From contig NC_092589.1 of the NCBI RefSeq assembly GCF_047663525.1, positions 105,088,001-105,152,000 on the forward strand: DNA of 64,000 nt. Reading direction: 5' to 3'. The notes below the pieces were generated by a model. The model made no database searches, was not told where the DNA came from, and saw only the letters and a program-made list of their open reading frames with translations. This document shows positions 56,951-64,000 of the stretch, in pieces. The position numbers and the translations under genes were made by a program. The stretch comes from Anas platyrhynchos. Taxonomy: Eukaryota > Chordata > Aves > Anseriformes > Anatidae. Each line of letters opens with the position of its first letter. Within the stretch, counting starts at the first letter, position 1.

Positions 56951-59900
56951 GTTTTCACTGCAGTGAGTTGTTTAGTCTTTGTTCCTACACGGTCTGTTCT
57001 GGAGCGGTTCTGGCACTGCTTTCAACATTTCTTTGCATCCTGAGTATCTCCCAGTCCCTCCTTGTGCCTGAGCCTCTCATTCAAGCCAGCGCCTTCTGGG
57101 GCCGTGTCCTACTCCAGGCTTCACAGCTTTTGCAGCTGCTTTTATGCCTGGAACTCCCCATCCTTTTTGTCGTACAGCAATAGCTGCCAGGTCCTCCCGT
57201 CATCCTTCTTTTGCAATGCTACTCTCTTTTGAGCTGCACTTCATTTCTTCTGATCGCTTCATAATGCAGCAGCTTGTGCCTCAGCCGTTCTACCCGATTC
57301 TCATGCTCAATCTTATTTATGCACTTTGTTTTCCAGCTATCCCAGACAATGTGTAAATGAAGTTGGGTGCTACGACTACATTAAAGACACCATAACATAT
57401 ACATATGTTGAGCAGAGATATGTTGAGCAGATACACAGCTGAATAATTCTGCCTCCGGTTGAATGAAATAAAATTCCCTAACTCCGTCTGTCAGCACAAA
57501 GTACAGGAGTTGCCAAATACACTTGATCAATCACAAAATCACCAGCTGTTCCTGGGCAGTACTGTGGACAAGACAAATGCTGTCTGCAGACTTTATTTAT
57601 TTTTATTTTTTTAATTATTATTTTATTTTATTTTATTATTTTATTTATTTTATTTTATTTTATTTTATTAATAGAGCTTCCTTCCTGAGCAAGGCTTGGG
57701 CTTCAGTGAGATGTAATCCGAGAAGGTAATCAGCTCAGTGAGTAGCCTAAGTATGATGGAAGGGTTTCAGATTTGTTGCAGTTCAGTCTGTGAAACTGTC
57801 GTCTAAAAACTGGGAGCAGGTGAATGAATGAATGATAGGAGAGGAGACGTGCAGCCCTACCCACCTGAAGCAAAGCGATGAAGCAGTATTTCAAGCACAG
57901 GTAGAGCAGACAGGAATGTGTGGAAGGGAGGGCGGGCAGGCTATTAAAAGTAAGTTGTAAGAGTTATTTGGAAATGCTGGCAAGCCACGAGGGCTTCACT
58001 GGCTCAGTGGAGTAGAACATAGTGTCCTGATCGGAGGTGGCAGAAAAGATACTGTTTGGGTGGAAGTTTTTACTTTTTTAGACATTTTAAGCAGTTCTTG
58101 TAGAACAGGGATTTAGAGCAGTGGTCCCATAAAGTGACTGGGATGTGCAGATGAGAAACTATGCTTTTAGCAACACAAAGCTAAACAGTGTTTGGTGGGG
58201 GAAAGAGTACAGGCTGAGTTGTTACTTGTTGTCTGTGTTAAATGTTTCCTAAGTGATACAATTCAGTGTGTATTGCCACATTGTGCTAGCTACCTCAAGA
58301 CTTGGGACATCCCTCGAACTGATAATTACATTATGGAGTCAGAATGTACCAATTTGAATCAGATCTTGTGTTTGTATTTTAAAATCAGCTGTTATTTATT
58401 ATGCTTAACCTCACCTGAGCGAATTACTGAAGTTTGTAAATATTTAGGAAAATTATCCTTTGTTCTTGTTCTGTGCTTCCTCAAACTCCTGAAAATATCC
58501 CATTGGTTTTACTATGGTATTTGCTAAAGTTCTGAATTACCTATCTAAAAGACACTTTATAGACATAAAGGCTTACTTTAATTCAGAAGTCTTCATTTGA
58601 AAGACTTGTGCACTTAATTATAGGTACACCTTTCTTTTAAAACTACTGTAGTAGTAAAATCTCAGCTTCGTAAATTAAAAACACCGTACTCATTGTTCCA
58701 TTGTTACAAATGTAACAAAGCTCCCTTAGATGTTAGAATAAATTAAAGTTGTACTTTAATAAACTGGAATAGAGCTCGCAATTAATCATCAGCAGCCCTG
58801 TGCCTTCTGGACACATGGGCGAAGAGGCAGATTTAAAAGAAAAGGGTGTGCCTCTGAAATACTTCGTGGTAGTTCAATCCAGCTTAATCAATCGGCACTT
58901 ACGCTCCAGCGGTGATGTTTACGAAGCTGACGAGCCACCAGAGTGCCTTGTCTTCAGTGGATGTAGCCGAGCTCTCTGGGGACAATCGCTTGGGGTCTGG
59001 TTCACACGAGCCCGAGGTGGAGCTGGCAGGTGGCTGAGGGGCAGGGTGTCTGCCGCAGCCCAGCAGTTCCCAACACCTCCTCTATCTGATTCTACCTCGC
59101 AGCTCCTTTCGGTAACCATTTGCTGAAAATGGCCAAGGAAAGCTCAGCTTTCTGATATGGGCCTTGTTGTACTTCTTCTGGGGGAAATTCAAGCCTCCAA
59201 GCAAGGTTAAAACCAAGTGCTTTTTTTTTTTTTTTAGATTGAAATTTTAAAACATCTATTGAGAAGATTTTGAATAGTTGACTAATTACTAGCTTAGACA
59301 AAAGCGTATCAGTTATTTCAAGACCTTGATGTGCCTTCCAAAGTGAATTCAGTCATTTCCCAGTTTGTGTATTATACTTTAACATGCTGGTTTGTTTTGT
59401 TTTGTTTTTTCCATCAAGAGTACAAATGTAGTCTTACTTTGAATTTCCTTAAATAATGCAACCTTTCTAGTGATTCCTTGGAGAAATATGACAGACGTCT
59501 AGTTTTCTTTGAAAGTTAGTCTCCAACAGAATTGGTATTTCGCTGTCTTTTCACTGCCTCAGTGTGTTTGCATCCTCAGTGTCATCTTAGTCTGCCACAT
59601 ACCTGTTTTCTTTTCAATTTTTTTTTTTTTTTATCATTTTCCAGACGGGAAGGAGAGATGTCTGACTTTCTCTTGAACCTCTTATGCTGAGCAAGGGCCC
59701 TGAGCCTGATTTAGCAAGAGAAGTGAGAATCAGCAAGGTTACATGCCTGTAAGCAATCCGAGTTCAATATATTGTCAATAGTGTGTTGTATGGGTAATTA
59801 AATCTTTCCTAGCCTATTATTTGCACGTCCCCTGGAACAATAGTGTGAAGGAGATTTGGGCAGGCTTCGTGCAGCGTTGCAGGCAATGCAATGAAAACTC

Positions 59901-62900
59901 ACTGCTCACAACGTCCTGGGAAGCTCCAAAGTCTCTTCGCCTGACTGCTTAATGCTGGATTTTCTCCCTCTGTGGATGACTAAGATTTGCTGATGGGCCT
60001 GGAAAGTCATCGTAGGGTGTTTATGGAAAGCTGTCAGGAGGATGTTTTTGCAGGGCCAGCTGGGAGCAAAAGGGCTGGGACCCACAGACCTGCCAGGAAA
60101 GTCTTAAAGATGTGAAGTCCCTGGGTAGCTGTCTGCACCGTGGCTAATCCATCCCTTGGCTGTGGCAGGCTGAGTAAGACTTACGCTGCTTTAGAGGTGT
60201 AGAAGAGTCAGGGTAGCTTTGTTCAAGGAGCCTCATATTTTGATCCAAGAGTGCGAAGGGAATGCCAAGCTGTGGGGACAGGCAGAGATGAAAGCTTCCC
60301 TCAGCGCTGCGTGCGCTGAGGGCTGGCAGAGCGCGGGATGACGAATGCTGGTGTCCTCACGTGAGGTTGTGGCTGCCCTGGTCCGACTGCTCGTGGCGGC
60401 GTTTGGAGAGCCAGAACGCTCCTCCCCGCTCGCCAGCATCCACAGCCTGCCTCTGGCAGCAAAGCAGGTGGTTCAAAAAGAAATTACAAGCCAACAACTC
60501 TGACAGCCTCACGTGGCTGCTCCGTCCTGGAGAAGCATTCTGGATCCCATCCCAGACCTCCGTGTTGTCCCAGCAGTGGCTTTGCTCATCCAAAACTATA
60601 TCGCAGTGCCCCAGCAGCCGAGGGCAACCTGGATGCTCATCGGCGCAGTGAGGTGTGCTGCTTCGGCACAAGACCGTGACAAAACATGTTGTTGACTGAA
60701 GGGAGGCTCGTCCCCGAGCTCCGCGGTGTTTGCAGCTCCTGGCTGGGCAGCTGAGCGCTGTCTGTGGCTGTGGAGCAAGCGGATTAGGCAGAGGACAGCG
60801 TGCAGGCAAAGAGCTGCACGCGCTGTTCTCTTGCTACATCGCTCTCACCCCGTATGGCAGGGTGTTTGTACAAAGGAGTTAAACCCAAAGGAAGTGCTTT
60901 ATAGGGATGGGGAATGTTCGGTGAGACTGGCCAGCCAAAGGTTTTATTGCCAGTATAAAATTTGAGCCTTCAGGTTGACTTCTTTTTATGTGTAGGCTAC
61001 TGCAAATTTGGTTCATTTATGTGGTAGGCATGTCAGAGCGGAGCTGCATCTCCTGGCCCCGAACAGTCTGCTTGCTGTGAATGGTTTCTGTGTTATCTTT
61101 AAGGCTAAATGCAGAATTAAAGGGGAAATCTGATTTTTAAGGAACGCTGGCAAGATTGCACATAGGGATATGGCTGAAAAGCCAACTGTTTCGCTTTCAC
61201 TTTCCTCGTCTGTATTTCACGCTTTGAGCTTTCATTTATTTCTTGACTCCTTTTTCCCCATCCTTTTCCACCTTCCTTTTCCACAGCCACTTGTCTGCCT
61301 CTTCCTTTCCTTTGCGCCTGCTTTACCTCTCTTCCTTGTGAGCTCATGAACTTTCTGCCTGGGCTTTTCTCTTCCTTTTCATCCCTTTGACTCCTTTGGG
61401 TTACTTGTACAGAGTCAGTGGTTAGCTGTGGGCTGACATTTCCAGCTGTATCATCGGTGACCGCATGGCCTAATGCAGAAAAGAAGAGCTTACCTGGTGG
61501 GCTGTGCAGTGAAGCACAGAAGATTCGGTGCATCTTGCCTTGACTGCCTGCCGTGTTTTGCGAAATCAGAAATACTGTTACAAATTTGATGCAACTTGTT
61601 TGTTACACAGGTGTGAATGGCCGGTGCACCAAGATGATAATTATCACATACGAGCTTATAGAGCCTTATTTATTGGGTAAGTCCTAACAGAGGGTGATCC
61701 TCGTCCAGAACAATTCCCAATTTCTCTCAAGAGCGGTGTCAAAAGGCAAAAGGGAAACGGGTGAGCACGCTGAGACGGCGCTCAGCCAGATGGTTGCAAA
61801 TGGTGTGTGGGGTTCTTTAGGTGTTTCGGGTGGGAACTCACTTAACAGGAAATGAATGCATGAGGAAGGGAAGGAGAGCACTGAAGGCAGGACAGAGGAA
61901 GAGGAAAAGGAAAAGGGGAGGAGAGCAGTGACACGGAGGTGAAAGGCCTGAGGGAGGGAAGCAGTTGGAGCGGACGCCAGTCAGCACAGGGCAAGGGAAG
62001 TCCTGCCAGAGCGCTGCCACACCAGGCTGGGATGGATTCGTGCCCAAACCAAAGCCCTCCTCAATCCCTTTGTGCTTCTTGCCTGATTTTATCCAGCGCT
62101 GATGCAACCGGGTCAGTGACATCACAGAAATCCACCTCCCGCTGGTGTTTCAGAGTCTAGATTGTGACCGGCAGATTAGTCAGTGGTGTCACAATCCCGT
62201 GTTTGTATCATTGTCTCCTGAACGTGGAAGTGATTGCCATGTCGATAACTACGTTTTCATCCGTGAATCAGGCTGTTAAGAAAAGCAGGCTCTTTTGCAG
62301 AGGCACCAGCCCTGATTTATTCGGAATAAGGCCTCGGCCAACTTTAGTGCAGTAGAAACGCCAAGCAGGGCGCATTGCGAAGATTTCAGCAATCGGGGTG
62401 CAGTGTGAGCAGGCGGCTGAACTTCAAGGCACACTGCCCCTGGGTCACTGAGAGCCACGGGGTAGGGCCGAATTTTAGTGTTAATGAAAAGTGTGCACAT
62501 GTGCCAAAAAAGCAGCGATCGCGCGTGCACATCCCCGAGCTCTAAGAACAGGGAGCATCACAGACAAATAACAGTTGAGAATGTCAGCAGCTCTTTCCAA
62601 TGCTTCTAATTCTGAGCTGGTTGTGTAATTTGTGTTGGAAACAAAGCCAGTTTTACTCGTTTGGAAAAATGTAATTTTCTGACATCTTAATTGATGATAG
62701 CACTTTTTCAGAAGTGCAAGCCGGTAAGAAATCACATCTTCTGTGCAATCCAGAACGAGATTTTAAAATGGGTTAAAAATACGGGATAGCTTTTACTGCA
62801 TGCCATGAAGAACAATTCAAGTCAGTTCATTTCACGTAGTAGAGCGAGATCCTGCCCAGATAGCAATATTTATCTTCTGCCATCCTAGTGGCAGTGTTTG

Positions 62901-63422
62901 CAGACCCAAACAAAGCATTTTGTTTCTAGAACGCCAGTTGTAATCCAGTCGGAGGATATTAGGCAACTTCCAGAATTAGACCCTTAGTGAAAGTTTGTTC
63001 CCTTTGGTTTCATATTTCCCTCGGTTGGCTGCTTGAATTGTCCTTCTGTAATCTTGCATTGGAGTATGTCCTGCACAAATAGGGAAGAGATTTTGACCTA
63101 GAAGAGAGACCTCTCATTAGTCCACACGCTTTTAAATTACAGCAGTTATCTGCAGCATCTGGGCATGTGATAGAGAGCGTGGCTGCTGCATGGGGTTTGA
63201 TTCAGCTTGTTACTTCAACAGGCGGCCTCCCACCCTTGTATTTCTCAAGGAGGAACTCAAGATTTGCTGATTTTTGTTGGCGTGCCCCCACTGGATGTAC
63301 CCATGTCCTCATACCCACTGGCACCCCAAGGCTTCAGCAGCATCTCCTCCGAGGGCTGCGGTGTCCTTGGGGTCCACCGGAGCAGGGCAGTGGCGAATTG
63401 TTCTGTCTTTAAGGACTTTTCC

Positions 63423-63425
<3 letters not shown>
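56951..63425. other. Downstream intergenic DNA, no supportable gene
   Basis: Open frames are short and unrecognised. A TTTTA simple repeat lies at 57592-57672. The 60230-60960 stretch is GC-richer than its surroundings, but its frames on both strands look like chance. In mammals GRHL1 follows TAF1B on the same strand. I see no GRHL1 coding exon in this window, though an untranslated first exon cannot be excluded. Confidence 0.6.
57592..57672 (+). repeat. (TTTTA)n simple repeat
   Basis: Imperfect TTTTA/TTTA units run for about 80 nt, downstream of TAF1B. Confidence 0.93.

Positions 63426-63455
<30 letters not shown>
63426..63455 (+). repeat. A30 homopolymer
   Basis: Thirty consecutive As, followed by a near-direct duplication of gtgtggaaagtcg and then a GC-rich block to about 63575. 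Confidence 0.95.
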
Positions 63456-63457
<2 letters not shown>

Positions 63458-63574
63458 TTTAGTGTGGAAAGTCGTGTGGAAAGTCGCGGGGGGGAGCGGG
63501 GCGAGAGGGAGGAGGGGAACCTGGCCCCAAGGTTTGGGGGCTGAGCCGCCGGGGAGCAGCACGGGGGAAAGGCG

Positions 63575-64000
63575 CTTTTTACCTCAGGAACAGCCTTCTT
63601 TAAATTTATTTACCTCAGGAACGGGCTTTTTATTTATTTATTTACCTCAGGATCGGCCCTTTAAATCTCAGGAGCAGCTTATTTACTTATTTATTTATCT
63701 ATTTATTTATCTACTTATTTATTTATTTAATGTTCCTCTAGAATGAACTTTTTAACCTCAGGAACAGATTTTTATTTATTTATTTTCCTCAGGAACAGAC
63801 TTTTTACCTGAGGAATGGCCTTTTTTTTTTTTTTTTTTTACCCCAGGAACGGCTTTTTATTTATTTATTTTCCTCGGAAACATTTTTTTTTTTTAACCTC
63901 AGGAACGGCCTTTTTTACCTCAAGAACGGCATGTTATTTATTTATTGTCCTCAGAAACTGACTTTTTAGGTCAAGAACGGCTTTTTATTTATTTATTTAT
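63575..64000 (+). repeat. CCTCAGGAACGGC tandem array with TTTA spacers
   Basis: About 13 copies of a core CCTCAGGAACGGC (variants CCTCAGGAACAG, CCTGAGGAATGG, TCAAGAACGG) are separated by T runs and TTTA blocks of variable length. The first three cores start at 63581, 63612 and 63644. Later spacing varies from about 20 to over 60 nt. The array reaches the window edge, so its full size is unknown. Confidence 0.9.

Noticed and set aside
60357..60809. 150-codon minus-strand frame in a GC-richer patch
   Set aside because: An open frame of this length is expected by chance in GC-richer DNA. Competing frames overlap it on the other strand and no domain is recognisable.
63207..63746. 179-codon frame ending in Leu/Ile/Phe/Tyr repeats
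   Set aside because: It crosses the A30 tract (Lys run) and the TTTA array, so it is a simple-repeat artefact.

Overview
This window looks like nuclear DNA from a bird. It is vertebrate-style sequence with long AT-leaning introns, a CpG-island promoter and decayed copies of CR1, the dominant avian LINE family. It carries one recognisable protein-coding gene on the + strand: the complete orthologue of TAF1B (TBP-associated factor, RNA polymerase I, subunit B; the TFIIB-like subunit of SL1/TIF-IB). I could place 15 coding exons by hand. Phases agree across all 14 introns, and the joined CDS is 1740 nt (579 codons plus stop), close to the roughly 588 residues of human TAF1B. I cannot determine the species from the sequence alone.

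Layout. 1-7414: intergenic or upstream DNA with no supportable gene; it holds one perfect AACCGGTT (Grainyhead-type) site and scattered homopolymers. 7415-7500: tail of an ancient MIR/CORE-SINE-like element (minus). 7636-8395: a degenerate CACCTCAG/GAGGTGAAG minisatellite that runs almost into the promoter. About 8400-8890: CpG island with the TAF1B start at 8731. 8749-9551: intron 1, with G-quadruplex-prone tracts and a second, 20-bp tandem repeat. 9552-16946: exons 2-7. 16947-23510: intron 7. 23511-23610: exon 8. 23611-44184: a 20.6 kb intron 8 with four CR1 fragments, a long TTTC microsatellite and a possible SINE relic. 44185-56462: exons 9-15. 56463 to about 56950: 3'UTR with a 25-base U tract and an AATAAA signal. 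56950-63425: downstream intergenic DNA without a supportable gene. 63426-64000: an A30 tract, a GC-rich block, then a tandem array with core CCTCAGGAACGGC and TTTA-type spacers that runs off the window end.

Function. TAF1B acts in the nucleolus with TBP, TAF1A, TAF1C and TAF1D. It resembles TFIIB (zinc ribbon, B-reader/linker, two cyclin folds) and helps recruit Pol I to the rDNA promoter. The four zinc-ribbon cysteines and the conserved cyclin-fold blocks are intact, so the gene appears functional.

I found no new gene system. The points most worth checking are the regulatory and structural oddities around the gene: an upstream ATG in a strong context overlapping the main start, a frame-breaking candidate cassette exon in intron 6, promoter-flanking minisatellites, ancient SINE relics, and the unusual tandem array at the right edge.
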